Origin: an uncultured SAR86 cluster bacterium
GTDB lineage: Bacteria; Pseudomonadota; Gammaproteobacteria; Magnimaribacterales; D2472
Length of the DNA stretch: 64,000 nt
Direction: 5' to 3'
Assembly (NCBI GenBank): GCA_902579825.1
Contig: CACHII010000001.1
Span: forward strand, 140,832-204,831
The notes beneath the pieces were generated by a model. The model worked only from the letters and a program-made list of their open reading frames with translations, did no database searches and had not been told where the DNA came from. Shown here piece after piece: positions 52,327 to 61,592 of the stretch. Position 1 is the first letter of the stretch. Each line of letters opens with the position of its first letter. The position numbers and the translations under genes were made by a program.

Positions 52327-55300
52327 TTAGAATCTATAAGATGCACTTAAGTAAACAGCTCTACCAAAAATACTGTAGTAACTTCTGTTGAAGTAAGGCC
52401 ATCCATATGCACTGTCTTTCTCAGGCATTTTATCCTCAATATTCGCTATTGTAGCCCTTAAAGATAAGTCTGCTGAGTAGTTATAACCCACAGATAGGTT
52501 AGCAGTAATAAATGGGTCACCTTTTTCGCCGTAATACTGTTCAGTATGACCAGTTCTATCCATGAATAATGAAACTCTCCAGTCATCATATCTCCATGTT
52601 GTAGTAGCGGTCTGCTGTGATCTTGGCTCGTATAGATAATAATCTAATAATTCTAAAGTATCTGAATTAGAATCTTCTTTTCTCTTTCTTGAGATAATAT
52701 TCGAATTGTAAATGACAAATCCAAAATCACCAGCTGATTCAGTTGAGAAATTATATCTTAGAGTGGTATCAACACCTTGGAATTCTTCAAAAGACTGGTT
52801 TGTATTGTAAGTAGTTATTTCGTCATAATCACCAATACCATCAGTATCCAAATCACCAGGTGTTGTTCTCTTAATGGCTGCAAGAGTTTCAGCACAATTA
52901 ATGCCTGCAAAGTTAGAATTGTTGAGCCATGTTGCAAAAGCCTCACCCTCTAAACAATAACCTTCTCTATTAGCAATATTTTGAACATCAAGGTTTGTTA
53001 CTGCGCCTTCAAGTTTTACATGGAAAGCATCCATTGTGAAAGATAGTCCTTCAGATATATCCCACACGAAACCTAAGTAATAGTTTTCTCCAGACTCCTC
53101 TTCTAAAGCTGTATTTCCTTGGAATCTTCCTTTAATTGTGAGTGAATTATCACAGGCTTGGAAAGTAGGTACTCCAGTAGCAAAACACTGATAATAATCA
53201 GTAACGCCAGTAAAGTAAGAACTGCTACCAGCATATACATAATGCATGTCTGGTGCTCTAAAACTTTCTGAAGCTCCACCTCTTAGTAGGAATTTATCAT
53301 TTGGTCTGTATGCAAAGTTAAGCATAGCTGACTGTCTTCTTCCAACAGCGCTAGACGCATCATCATATTCATCAGATCTTAATGCTGCTGTTAATTCAAG
53401 TTTAGGTAGTACTGGTAGTAAGAATTCAACACCAACAGATGTTCTATCTCTATCACCACCACCTTGTCTTGCAGAACCATTAATAAATATTACTGCTCCA
53501 GGAACTTCATTATCGGAATCAACTCTTCTTTGATCTGGCTTTAGTAAATAATCATTTTCATGATATTCAAAAACTGCTGCAAAGCCAATTGGACCACCAG
53601 GTAATTGATAGTCAAGTTCACCAGAAACTTGGTAATCAATCATAGTTGATGATGTTTCGGCACCAGTTACTTCAGGAGCATTGAAAGCACCAACAGCACT
53701 ATCAGGTATTGGTGAAAAAGCTCTATCCCATGCTAAACAGGCAGAATAAGTTGTACCAAATAATGGATCAACAATTGTATCAACACCACAAGGATGATTT
53801 TGAGCTGCAGGTGTATCCATATATGAATAATAGAAATTAGCATAACTAAGATATGTGCCTATTCCAAAAGCATAGGCTGCATTGTAATAAAGATCGCCCC
53901 TCCATTTATAAAAACCAGATATATCTGTTGTATCACCTCTATCTGCACCTGTAATCCAATCATACACAGCAGTGGTAAGTGGTGATGATTCATAAACTGA
54001 ATTATATTCAGTTGTACTTATACCAGCTGACCATTCCATACCATTGTCATAAACTCCATTTAAGCCAATGAATACATCTGTAACGTCTTCAGTATAATTT
54101 GACTCTCTTCTTGAGTTAGGCCCTGCTAATCCTCCAAGAGTTCTTGTATATCTGTATCTACCAAAGTTGTTATCACCAATTAAACCACCAAAACCAGAAT
54201 CCTGTCTTGTGGTATGAGGTGTGGCTGTCCAAACGTCACTCATTCTAAACCATCTTGAGAAGCTATTTATAAATGATTCTGATTCATAGTAAAAAGCTCT
54301 AGCTGTAAGAGTAACGCCATTATCAAAATTGTAATTGTAAGTACCCATTAATGTGTACTCATCTCTTTCATTAATTAATGTTTGTTGATCATCACTGTAA
54401 TCTTGCACACAATATGATCCTGGATATGAGTAAGGAGGTGAGGTATATCCATAATCTCCTTTATCCCATTTGAAACCTGCTGGGTAAATGTCTGGACAAG
54501 AATATCCGTTAGCTGCATATGCATCGTATCCATATTCACCATAACCTCTTGGAGTACTGTCATAACCTGAGATACTTTGAAGTGACATTAAGTAATCAGC
54601 AAATACTGCGTCTGATCTATATTGGGGATCATTTGGATCAGACCAAATTGGGTTATCTTGCCAGCTATCAAAATCTTCTCTATCGTTATAATACATCGGG
54701 TCAATGTGATACATATTTGCACCGACTGTCCAGCTATGATTTCCTGAGAAACCACCTGTTGTAAATGTAAGATCTATAATATTATCGCCACCATGTTCCG
54801 TTTCACCAATATAGAAGTCAATTTCATTATATTCTTTACCAGTAGTAGTAATAATGTTAACAACCCCTGTAACAGCATCAGAACCATAAACAGCTGAAGA
54901 ACCTGAAGTTAATATTTCAATTCTATCAATAAGACCTGCTGGAATTGTTCCTGTATTAACAAAGTTCGAAGAGTTGTTATATGGGAATGGATAATCAGCC
55001 ATTCTTCTTCCGTTAACAAGTACTAAAACTCTACCAGGACCAAATCTTCTCAAGTCAAGCTCATTAGCATTTGGTGTGAAAGTGTTTACAAGTGACTCGT
55101 TCTGTGTGGCAGCGTTAGCAATAGGAAGACTTTGAAGTGCTTCTGTTAAGTTTCTGTAACCATTATCCTTCATATCTTGTTTTGTGATAACAATTAATGG
55201 ACTAGCTCCTTCAACTTGGCTTCTTTTAATTCTTGATCCAGTAACTGTGACCTTTTCGAGAGTTACAACTCCATCCTCAGATTCTGATGATTCACTATCA

Positions 55301-55464
55301 CCTGATGAGTCGCTTTCTGTAGCAACAGGAGTAGATTCAACAGACTCTTCTACTACTGTTTCTGGCTCATCATCTTGTGCTACTTCGCCTGGGTTATCAG
55401 CAACCACAGCAAAAGTTACAGTTAATAATGAGAATAAAAATAAGTTTTTCATGTCTTTGATCAT
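52327..55464 (-). CDS. large TonB-dependent receptor with acidic N-terminal linker
   Basis: A 1045-residue outer-membrane receptor. After the signal peptide (about 1-23) comes an unusual Ser/Glu/Asp-rich linker (about 24-68), then the TonB box in VTLEKVTVTGSRIKR, the plug (about 85-210, with LVNGRRMADYPFPYN and IEILTSGSSAVYGSDAVTG), and a barrel ending FGRAVYLSASYRF. Four cysteines in the barrel (for example YSCPDIYP and HPCGVDTIV) suggest disulfides. The start is the ATG with GGGGAT 8 bases upstream. It is transcribed divergently from a secreted S9 peptidase, which suggests peptide-related uptake. Confidence 0.92.
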   Translation of the reverse strand: MIKDMKNLFLFSLLTVTFAVVADNPGEVAQDDEPETVVEESVESTPVATESDSSGDSESSESEDGVVTLEKVTVTGSRIKRSQVEGASPLIVITKQDMKDNGYRNLTEALQSLPIANAATQNESLVNTFTPNANELDLRRFGPGRVLVLVNGRRMADYPFPYNNSSNFVNTGTIPAGLIDRIEILTSGSSAVYGSDAVTGVVNIITTTGKEYNEIDFYIGETEHGGDNIIDLTFTTGGFSGNHSWTVGANMYHIDPMYYNDREDFDSWQDNPIWSDPNDPQYRSDAVFADYLMSLQSISGYDSTPRGYGEYGYDAYAANGYSCPDIYPAGFKWDKGDYGYTSPPYSYPGSYCVQDYSDDQQTLINERDEYTLMGTYNYNFDNGVTLTARAFYYESESFINSFSRWFRMSDVWTATPHTTRQDSGFGGLIGDNNFGRYRYTRTLGGLAGPNSRRESNYTEDVTDVFIGLNGVYDNGMEWSAGISTTEYNSVYESSPLTTAVYDWITGADRGDTTDISGFYKWRGDLYYNAAYAFGIGTYLSYANFYYSYMDTPAAQNHPCGVDTIVDPLFGTTYSACLAWDRAFSPIPDSAVGAFNAPEVTGAETSSTMIDYQVSGELDYQLPGGPIGFAAVFEYHENDYLLKPDQRRVDSDNEVPGAVIFINGSARQGGGDRDRTSVGVEFLLPVLPKLELTAALRSDEYDDASSAVGRRQSAMLNFAYRPNDKFLLRGGASESFRAPDMHYVYAGSSSYFTGVTDYYQCFATGVPTFQACDNSLTIKGRFQGNTALEEESGENYYLGFVWDISEGLSFTMDAFHVKLEGAVTNLDVQNIANREGYCLEGEAFATWLNNSNFAGINCAETLAAIKRTTPGDLDTDGIGDYDEITTYNTNQSFEEFQGVDTTLRYNFSTESAGDFGFVIYNSNIISRKRKEDSNSDTLELLDYYLYEPRSQQTATTTWRYDDWRVSLFMDRTGHTEQYYGEKGDPFITANLSVGYNYSADLSLRATIANIEDKMPEKDSAYGWPYFNRSYYSIFGRAVYLSASYRF

Positions 55465-55546
55465 AAAAATATCCCCGTAATACGATTACTTAATCCTCTA
55501 AATTACTATATTTTGAGTCAAAAACATAGAATTATTTTATTTTTTT

Positions 55547-55580
55547 TATATACATTTATTACAGGAATTTAATGTATATA
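55547..55580. repeat. 10-bp inverted repeat between divergent receptor and peptidase genes
   Basis: TATATACATT, 14 bases, AATGTATATA. The arms are perfect complements. It lies roughly in the middle of the 174-base divergent interval, in promoter position for both genes, and could be an operator for a dimeric regulator. The AT-rich sequence makes a chance palindrome possible. Confidence 0.45.
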
Positions 55581-55638
55581 GTTATTTATGTATGCAATAA
55601 TAGAAAAATCTCATTTTAAATTTTAATAAAGGTATTTT

Positions 55639-57723
55639 ATGACTCATAAATTATTAAATAGCTATTTTGCAATATTGATCGTATTTTTTACAAATAATCT
55701 GTTATCAGATGATTTAATTCCGGCAGAACACTTCGCTTGCTATGGAAACAGTCACAGCATGCAGCTTTCTCCTGATGGAAAATATTTAGCAATTTTAACC
55801 CAGCCAAAAGAAAATAAATGTGATATTGAACCTGATTTACAAAAATATGTTGAAGATGACTATAGAGGAGGAATGCTAGTTGTTCAGGATCTAAACAGTA
55901 GTAATAAAGATTTTATTGAATTAACAAGTGGTAGAGGCAATAGCAGTGTATCAAGCGTTAAATGGATAGCAGATGATAGGATTATTTTTACAACTGAACC
56001 AACTAATTCTTCAGCAAAATCATTATCAGCTTACAGATTGATGTCTATGAATATTGATAGAGATAGAAAAAAAAGAAAATCTAGAACTCTTTATGAGTTT
56101 AAAACTGCTCAAGGAATGCTTGTAAGTCCAAAAATCACTAGCCTTCTTCCTGATGAACCTGATTGGATTATGGTAAAAATTAACGAAAGAAGAGGTTCGG
56201 TTGATGATTATTACAGATTAAATGTAAAAACTGGAGCCAAGAGACTTGTTGCTTCTGGGCCGGACATAGAAAAGGAAGAATGGTTAGCAAATGTTGTTGA
56301 AAAAGCTGATGGAACTCCACTAGCTGCAGTATCAAATTTTGGTGACACCTGGAGAATATGGAGATACTTACCTGAAAATGATGAATGGGAAATACATTTT
56401 ACAAATAAGTGTCAGACACCTACATTCTTTCCACTCAGCGGTTACGAAGGTAAATGGTTGGTAGCTGGTCAAGATGTTTCTAAATATAAAACGTGGAATG
56501 AAGAAAATGATAAAAGTAAATTATTTATTTATGACCCTGAAGTAAGGAGTTTTGAGTTGCTTTATGAAGACCCTACCTATGACGTTGCAGGACCGGTAGG
56601 TGGTTGCAGAACTGCAGACGGCGGAGCTGCAATTGACGAAAAAACCAATGAACTCATATATGTAAGTTACTATGCAGAAAAACCAAAAAGATTAATCTTT
56701 AATGAAGAGCTTGCTGAATCATATGAAATGATCCTTCAACATTTTACAGGTGTCTATGGGGATGATGTAGTTGTAAGACCTATTACTTGGAGTAAAGACA
56801 GAAATAAAGTGATTTATTCAGTTTCAAGTTCAACCGAGCCTGGTGAATATTACTATTTTGATAAAGAAAATATCATTCTAACCTTTATGTGGGATAGATC
56901 TCCATGGATAGATAGATCAAAACTTTCAAGAAAGGTACCAATTCAATATACAGCGCGAGATGGCCTTGAAATTCATGGTTATTTAACTGTTCCCTATAAT
57001 TCAGATGGAAAAAATCTACCAATGGTTGTTCATCCTCATGGAGGTCCTAACGCAAGAGATTACATGTCATATGATACTTATGTGCAATTTTTATCAAGCA
57101 GAGGATATGCTGTATTTCAACCAAATTTTAGAGGTTCCACTGGTTATGGTGCATATCATTACATCTCAGCAAATAAGCAGTTCGGGAAAACAATGCAAGA
57201 TGATATAACTGATGGTGTGAATTATCTTATTGAACAAGGTGTTGCTGATCCAGATCGTATTGCAATCTTTGGAGGAAGTTATGGTGGTTACGCTACTATG
57301 GCTGGTCTTGCATTTACACCAGACCTCTATGCCGCTGGTATAAACTTTGTAGGTGTAGTTGATTTAGAACTACTTCAAGAAGATTCAAATAGAAATTCAA
57401 GAAGATTTGGTGGTTTTTATGATGAACTTAGACTTGAATGGGGCGATCCAGATGACCCAAATGATATGGAATACATAATTGAGACTTCTCCTTTAAGACA
57501 AGCTAAAAACATAAAATCACCAGTTTTGATAATACATGGTGCTCAAGACAATAATGTTAGATTAGTTCATGCTAGAAAATTGGCTGATAAATTAGAAAGT
57601 CTTGGAAAAGAATATGAGTGGTATGTTGAACCATACGAAGGTCATGGCTTTGGTGGTGAACAATCGACACTAAATATGTTTGGAAAAGTAGAAGAGTTTT
57701 TAGATAAACATCTAAAAAACTAA
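55639..57723 (+). CDS. exported S9-family prolyl-oligopeptidase-type peptidase
   Basis: A 694-residue serine peptidase with a signal peptide (about 1-24), a beta-propeller domain (about 30-410) and a C-terminal alpha/beta-hydrolase domain. The catalytic triad is Ser547 in GGSYGG, Asp637 in HGAQDNN and His669 in [20 protein letters not shown] forms the oxyanion region. It would cut short peptides in the periplasm. It shares a four-base CTAA with the stop of the convergent acyl-CoA dehydrogenase. AAAGG precedes the ATG. Confidence 0.93.
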   Translation: MTHKLLNSYFAILIVFFTNNLLSDDLIPAEHFACYGNSHSMQLSPDGKYLAILTQPKENKCDIEPDLQKYVEDDYRGGMLVVQDLNSSNKDFIELTSGRGNSSVSSVKWIADDRIIFTTEPTNSSAKSLSAYRLMSMNIDRDRKKRKSRTLYEFKTAQGMLVSPKITSLLPDEPDWIMVKINERRGSVDDYYRLNVKTGAKRLVASGPDIEKEEWLANVVEKADGTPLAAVSNFGDTWRIWRYLPENDEWEIHFTNKCQTPTFFPLSGYEGKWLVAGQDVSKYKTWNEENDKSKLFIYDPEVRSFELLYEDPTYDVAGPVGGCRTADGGAAIDEKTNELIYVSYYAEKPKRLIFNEELAESYEMILQHFTGVYGDDVVVRPITWSKDRNKVIYSVSSSTEPGEYYYFDKENIILTFMWDRSPWIDRSKLSRKVPIQYTARDGLEIHGYLTVPYNSDGKNLPMVVHPHGGPNARDYMSYDTYVQFLSSRGYAVFQPNFRGSTGYGAYHYISANKQFGKTMQDDITDGVNYLIEQGVADPDRIAIFGGSYGGYATMAGLAFTPDLYAAGINFVGVVDLELLQEDSNRNSRRFGGFYDELRLEWGDPDDPNDMEYIIETSPLRQAKNIKSPVLIIHGAQDNNVRLVHARKLADKLESLGKEYEWYVEPYEGHGFGGEQSTLNMFGKVEEFLDKHLKN

Positions 57724-58877
57724 AAAGCCTCGAAAGAAGTCTGACTTTTACCAAGAATTAAGCCGTGAATATCATACGTACCTTCGTAAGTATTCACTGC
57801 TTCTAGATTCATACAATGCCTGATTACATGATATTCATCGCTTATACCATTGCCACCATGGATATCTCTAGATGATCGCGCAATATCTAATGCTTTCTGA
57901 CAATTATTTCTTTTAAGCAATGAAATCATCTCTGGTTTCATTTTGTCTTCGTCAATAAGTCTACCTAATCTTAATACCGATTGAAGACCTAATGTAATCT
58001 CAGTTTGCATATCAGCTAATTTTTTTTGAACAAGCTGCTTTGATGCAAGTGGCTTACCAAATTGCTCTCTTTCAAGCGAGTACTCAAGTGCAGCATTCCA
58101 GCAGAACTCAGCTGCGCCCATTGCACCCCATGCAATTCCATATCTGGCCATGTTAAGGCAAGAAAATGGACCTCTAAAACTTTGAACTTCAGGAAGTATT
58201 TTATCTTTACTCACAAAAACATCTTCAAGGAAAATTTGACCAGTTATAGAAGCTCTCAATGCAAACTTGCCCTCAATTTCTGGAGTACTTAATCCTTTAG
58301 AGTCCCTATCAACAATAAATCCTCTCAAGACACCCTGCTCATCTTTTGCCCAAATGACTAAAACATCCGCTATGGGAGAATTTGTAATCCAAGTCTTTGA
58401 TCCATTTAATATATATCCATCGTCTTTTTCTTTTGCGTTTGTTTTCATTGAAGCTGGATCAGAGCCTGCATCAGATTCTGTTAAACCAAAACAACCAATT
58501 AGCTCGCCTTTTGCCATTTGAGGGAGATAATAGTCTTTTTGGTCATCTGAACCAAAATGATAGATCGCATGCATAGCCAAAGATGTTTGTACGCTATAGG
58601 CAGATCTGTAACTTGAGTCAACTCTCTCGATTTCACGAGCTATCAAACCATAAGATACATAATTTGTTCCTGCACAACCGTAACCATTTATGGGCGCACC
58701 AAGAAATCCCATTTCAGCCATTTCTTTATATATACCTTTATCAAATATTTCATTTCTATTTGCATCTGTGATTCTAGGCAGAAGTTCTTTTTGACAATAA
58801 TCACGAGCTGATTTTTGAATAATCAATTCTTCATCAGTAAGTTGTTCATCAAATAATAAAATGTCTTGGATTTTCAT
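57720..58877 (-). CDS. acyl-CoA dehydrogenase, glutaryl-CoA dehydrogenase-like
   Basis: A 385-residue FAD enzyme with [74 protein letters not shown] and the catalytic-base region [15 protein letters not shown]. The spacing, the RYGIAWG motif and the C-terminal YEGTYDIH match glutaryl-CoA dehydrogenase, which turns glutaryl-CoA into crotonyl-CoA in lysine and tryptophan breakdown. It is not certain that the substrate is glutaryl-CoA. It ends in the CTAA shared with the S9 peptidase. Confidence 0.88.
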   Translation of the reverse strand: MKIQDILLFDEQLTDEELIIQKSARDYCQKELLPRITDANRNEIFDKGIYKEMAEMGFLGAPINGYGCAGTNYVSYGLIAREIERVDSSYRSAYSVQTSLAMHAIYHFGSDDQKDYYLPQMAKGELIGCFGLTESDAGSDPASMKTNAKEKDDGYILNGSKTWITNSPIADVLVIWAKDEQGVLRGFIVDRDSKGLSTPEIEGKFALRASITGQIFLEDVFVSKDKILPEVQSFRGPFSCLNMARYGIAWGAMGAAEFCWNAALEYSLEREQFGKPLASKQLVQKKLADMQTEITLGLQSVLRLGRLIDEDKMKPEMISLLKRNNCQKALDIARSSRDIHGGNGISDEYHVIRHCMNLEAVNTYEGTYDIHGLILGKSQTSFEAF

Positions 58878-58882
58878 AATTG

Positions 58883-59116
58883 TTATAATTTTTCGACTCT
58901 AATAATACCAAATCTTGGCATTGAGAACACTATAGAATTGGCATTTAGTGCTTCCTCAACAAACTCAATCATTCTATTTGAGTTGCCACAAATAATCATT
59001 AATGGAATCTCTTTTTGATATTGAAATACAAAATCAATAACTTCGTCCGAAACATCCTGATGTCTAACACCATGAAGATCTAAATGAGTTATGCCGTTTT
59101 CTTTCGATATTTTCAT
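58883..59116 (-). CDS. stand-alone Smr-like domain protein, degenerate
   Basis: About 77 residues with the Smr entry motif [21 protein letters not shown] and the later [18 protein letters not shown], where most Smr domains have HGKG. The nicking-type residue set may be altered. Smr domains cut or bind DNA or RNA, but short stand-alone versions are poorly studied. I use the ATG rather than a TTG 3 bases earlier. It is divergent from tdk with 36 bases between starts. Confidence 0.7.
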   Translation of the reverse strand: MKISKENGITHLDLHGVRHQDVSDEVIDFVFQYQKEIPLMIICGNSNRMIEFVEEALNANSIVFSMPRFGIIRVEKL

Positions 59117-59140
59117 CAATACACATTAACCTTAAGCATA

Positions 59141-59146
59141 TATAAT
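59141..59146 (+). promoter_or_regulatory. -10 element of tdk, leaderless start
   Basis: Perfect TATAAT, then exactly 6 bases to the tdk ATG. With the usual 6 or 7 bases to the start site, transcription begins at or next to the A of the ATG. The -35 is weak. Confidence 0.5.
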
Positions 59147-59152
59147 TATTAT

Positions 59153-59734
59153 ATGGCAAAACTATACTTCTTTTATTCAACCATGAATGCAGGTAAGTCA
59201 ACTGCCCTACTCCAATCAAACCATAACTACTTAGAAAGTAATTTAAAAACTTTACTATATATTCCCAAAGAGTTAGGTGAAAAATCAAATGGAAAAATTA
59301 TTTCAAGAATTGGTTTAGAAGCTGATGCAATCATTATCGATAGTAAATATAACTTTCTTAATAAAATTGAAAAATTAGATCATAAAAATATAAGTTGTAT
59401 ATTTGTAGATGAAGCTCAGTTTTTATCAAAAGAGCAAGTTCAAGGTTTAGGAAGAGTTGTAGACGATTTAAATATACCTGTTATGTGCTATGGCATAAGA
59501 ACAGATTTTCAAGGTAAGTTATTTGATGGAAGCAAAGAATTGTTAGCCATAGCTGACAATCTAAAAGAATTAAAAACCATATGCAGTATGTGTGAGAAGA
59601 AAGCAACGATGGTAGTAAGATTAAATCAGGATGGGGAAGTGGTATTAGAGGGTCAGAAGATAGTTATTGGTGGAAATGATATTTACAAAACACTTTGTAG
59701 AAAACATTTTAGGGAACTCACAAAATTAATTTAA
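59153..59734 (+). CDS. tdk: thymidine kinase
   Basis: Tdk phosphorylates thymidine for salvage. The ATP-binding loop is YSTMNAGKST (8-17), the catalytic-base motif is CIFVDEAQFL, and zinc is bound by CSMCEKK and the C-terminal LCRKHF (Cys and His). The 193-residue form begins MAKLYFFYS, the usual start. An upstream ATG would add 23 unrelated residues and is rejected. TATAAT ends 6 bases before this ATG. Confidence 0.95.
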   Translation: MAKLYFFYSTMNAGKSTALLQSNHNYLESNLKTLLYIPKELGEKSNGKIISRIGLEADAIIIDSKYNFLNKIEKLDHKNISCIFVDEAQFLSKEQVQGLGRVVDDLNIPVMCYGIRTDFQGKLFDGSKELLAIADNLKELKTICSMCEKKATMVVRLNQDGEVVLEGQKIVIGGNDIYKTLCRKHFRELTKLI

Positions 59735-59747
59735 ATGGAGTAAGTTG

Positions 59748-60761
59748 ATGGAATACGTGAATAAACAGTTGTTATTAGATAAAAGACCAACAGGCATGCC
59801 TGGAGATGATTGTTGGAAATTAAACGAAGAAGTTATTTCTTCAACAGGAAGTAACGAAATTATTATTGAGGTTAAATATTTATCTATCGACCCATATATG
59901 AGAGGTAGAATGAATGACTCTAAATCATATGCTGCACCAGCAAAAATTGGCGAGCCTATGACAGGTGAGACTGCTGGAGTCGTAGTAGAAAGTAATTCAG
60001 ATTTATTTAAAGTTGGTGACAAGGTTTGTGCACATAAAGGATGGCAAACCTATATTAAAGCAAAAGATACGGATGCTGCTCTTTTAAAAGTGCCTGAATC
60101 GGATATAGGATTATCATCATTTCTTGGAACGCTTGGTATGCCAGGTCGAACTGCCTATTTTGGTCTCAATAGAGTTGGAAAACCAAAATCAGGTGAAACT
60201 TTAGTAGTCTCTGCTGCTTCAGGAGCTGTGGGTGCTGTAGTAGGTCAGCTTGGAAAGATATACGGTTGTAAAGTGATTGGTATTGCAGGTGGACCAGAAA
60301 AATGTGCCTTTGTTAAAGATATATTGCAATTAAACGAATGTTTAGATTATAAAGCAGGCAATTTAGAGGAAAATTTAAAAAATGCTTGTCCTAATGGCAT
60401 AGATATATATTTTGAAAATGTAGGTGGTCCTGTGACAAGAGCAATTGCCCCGCTATTGAAAAACGGATCAAGAGTTCCGATCTGTGGTTTTATCTCTCAA
60501 TACAATGAAGCTGATATGTTAAAAGTAGAAACACCGTTTCATGTATTAGGAGCGCTTGAAAATAAACCTGAACATAGATTTTTTGTTGTTACTGAATGGG
60601 CTGATGAGTGGGAGGATGCAACTAAAGAGATACTTCAATTGGTTAAAGAAGATAAAGTTCGTTACAGAGAAACTATCACAAAAGGCTTTGAAAATGCACC
60701 TCAGGCTTTAAGAGATGTTTTAACAGGTAAGAATTTTGGGAAGCAAATTATTGAAATCTAA
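59748..60761 (+). CDS. NADP-dependent oxidoreductase, leukotriene-B4-dehydrogenase-like MDR
   Basis: About 337 residues of the zinc-free medium-chain reductase family. VKYLSIDPYMRGRM is the family entry motif, VVSAASGAVGAVVGQLGK the NADPH site, and YFENVGGPVTRAIAPLLKNGSRVPICGFISQYN the following segment. It matches the YncB/CurA and PTGR group, which reduce double bonds of alpha,beta-unsaturated carbonyls. GGAG lies 7 bases before this ATG. A TTG one codon earlier is the other option. Confidence 0.9.
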   Translation: MEYVNKQLLLDKRPTGMPGDDCWKLNEEVISSTGSNEIIIEVKYLSIDPYMRGRMNDSKSYAAPAKIGEPMTGETAGVVVESNSDLFKVGDKVCAHKGWQTYIKAKDTDAALLKVPESDIGLSSFLGTLGMPGRTAYFGLNRVGKPKSGETLVVSAASGAVGAVVGQLGKIYGCKVIGIAGGPEKCAFVKDILQLNECLDYKAGNLEENLKNACPNGIDIYFENVGGPVTRAIAPLLKNGSRVPICGFISQYNEADMLKVETPFHVLGALENKPEHRFFVVTEWADEWEDATKEILQLVKEDKVRYRETITKGFENAPQALRDVLTGKNFGKQIIEI

Positions 60762-61534
60762 TCTATTTCAATAACTCCTTTCATATATAGAACAGCATTA
60801 CCTCCTATCAAAACTCTGTTGTCAGTGTTTTCACAAAAGAGCTCTCCTCCTCTCTTTGAAACTTGTTTAGCTGTAAGTGAAATTTTTTCTAATTTCTTTG
60901 ACCAATAAGGAATCAAGGTTGTGTGAGCTGAACCAGTTACAGGGTCCTCATTAATACCATATTTTGGACAAAAGTACCGAGAAACAAAATCATACTGGTT
61001 GCCAGAAGAAGAAATTATTAAACCCTGGCCATCAAGCTTTGAAACAGCATCAAAGTTAGGAGTTATATTTGAAACTATTTCTTCGTTGTCAAATACAGCA
61101 AATAAATTAATATCGCCTTGATAAGTTTGAAGAGGTCTTACACCAGTTGCATTTTCTACAGCATCAATCATATCTACTTCTTTAAAGTTATCTTTAGGAA
61201 AATCAAGTTGTAAAAAATTTTCTTGCTTATAAACTTTTAACTCACCGCTTGCAGAATTTAAAGTAATGTTTTCCTCATCATTATTTAAAAAATTAAAAAA
61301 AACATAAGCTGAGGCGAGAGTTGCATGCCCGCATAAATTAACTTCACATGCTGGAGAAAACCATCTAATTGAATTATTTTTTAAGTCAACGAAAGCTGTT
61401 TCTGATAAATTGTTCTCGGCAGCAATTTTTTGCATTAAAGATTCATCATTAAGCTCAGAAAATATTACAGCCGCAGGATTTCCTGCGAACATCTTGCTGG
61501 TAAAAGCGTCTACATAATAAACTTCTAATTTCAT
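60758..61534 (-). CDS. PhzF-family isomerase
   Basis: A 258-residue protein with VYYVDAFTSKMFAGNPAAV at the start, the general acid/base Glu45 in NLSETAFVD, NLCGHATLASAYVFF and EDPVTGSAHTTLIPYW. This is the PhzF superfamily, which ranges from phenazine synthesis to unknown metabolic isomerases. No phenazine genes are nearby, so the broader family name is safer. Its TAG overlaps the MDR stop in CTAA. Confidence 0.9.
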   Translation of the reverse strand: MKLEVYYVDAFTSKMFAGNPAAVIFSELNDESLMQKIAAENNLSETAFVDLKNNSIRWFSPACEVNLCGHATLASAYVFFNFLNNDEENITLNSASGELKVYKQENFLQLDFPKDNFKEVDMIDAVENATGVRPLQTYQGDINLFAVFDNEEIVSNITPNFDAVSKLDGQGLIISSSGNQYDFVSRYFCPKYGINEDPVTGSAHTTLIPYWSKKLEKISLTAKQVSKRGGELFCENTDNRVLIGGNAVLYMKGVIEID

Positions 61535-61580
61535 AACTAGTAATTGTATAAATTTACTTATCTTAATGAATCATAACCCA

Positions 61581-61586
61581 TATAAT
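61581..61586 (+). promoter_or_regulatory. -10 element of the exported lyase gene, leaderless start
   Basis: Perfect TATAAT followed by AATTAC and then the ATG, again 6 bases. It lies inside a longer open frame that starts at 61566 and would include this hexamer, which supports the downstream ATG as the true start. Confidence 0.5.
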
Positions 61587-61592
61587 AATTAC

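Noticed and set aside
59084-59152. Longer tdk start
   Set aside because: The extra 23 residues overlap the Smr start region and have no counterpart in thymidine kinases; the promoter lies inside them.
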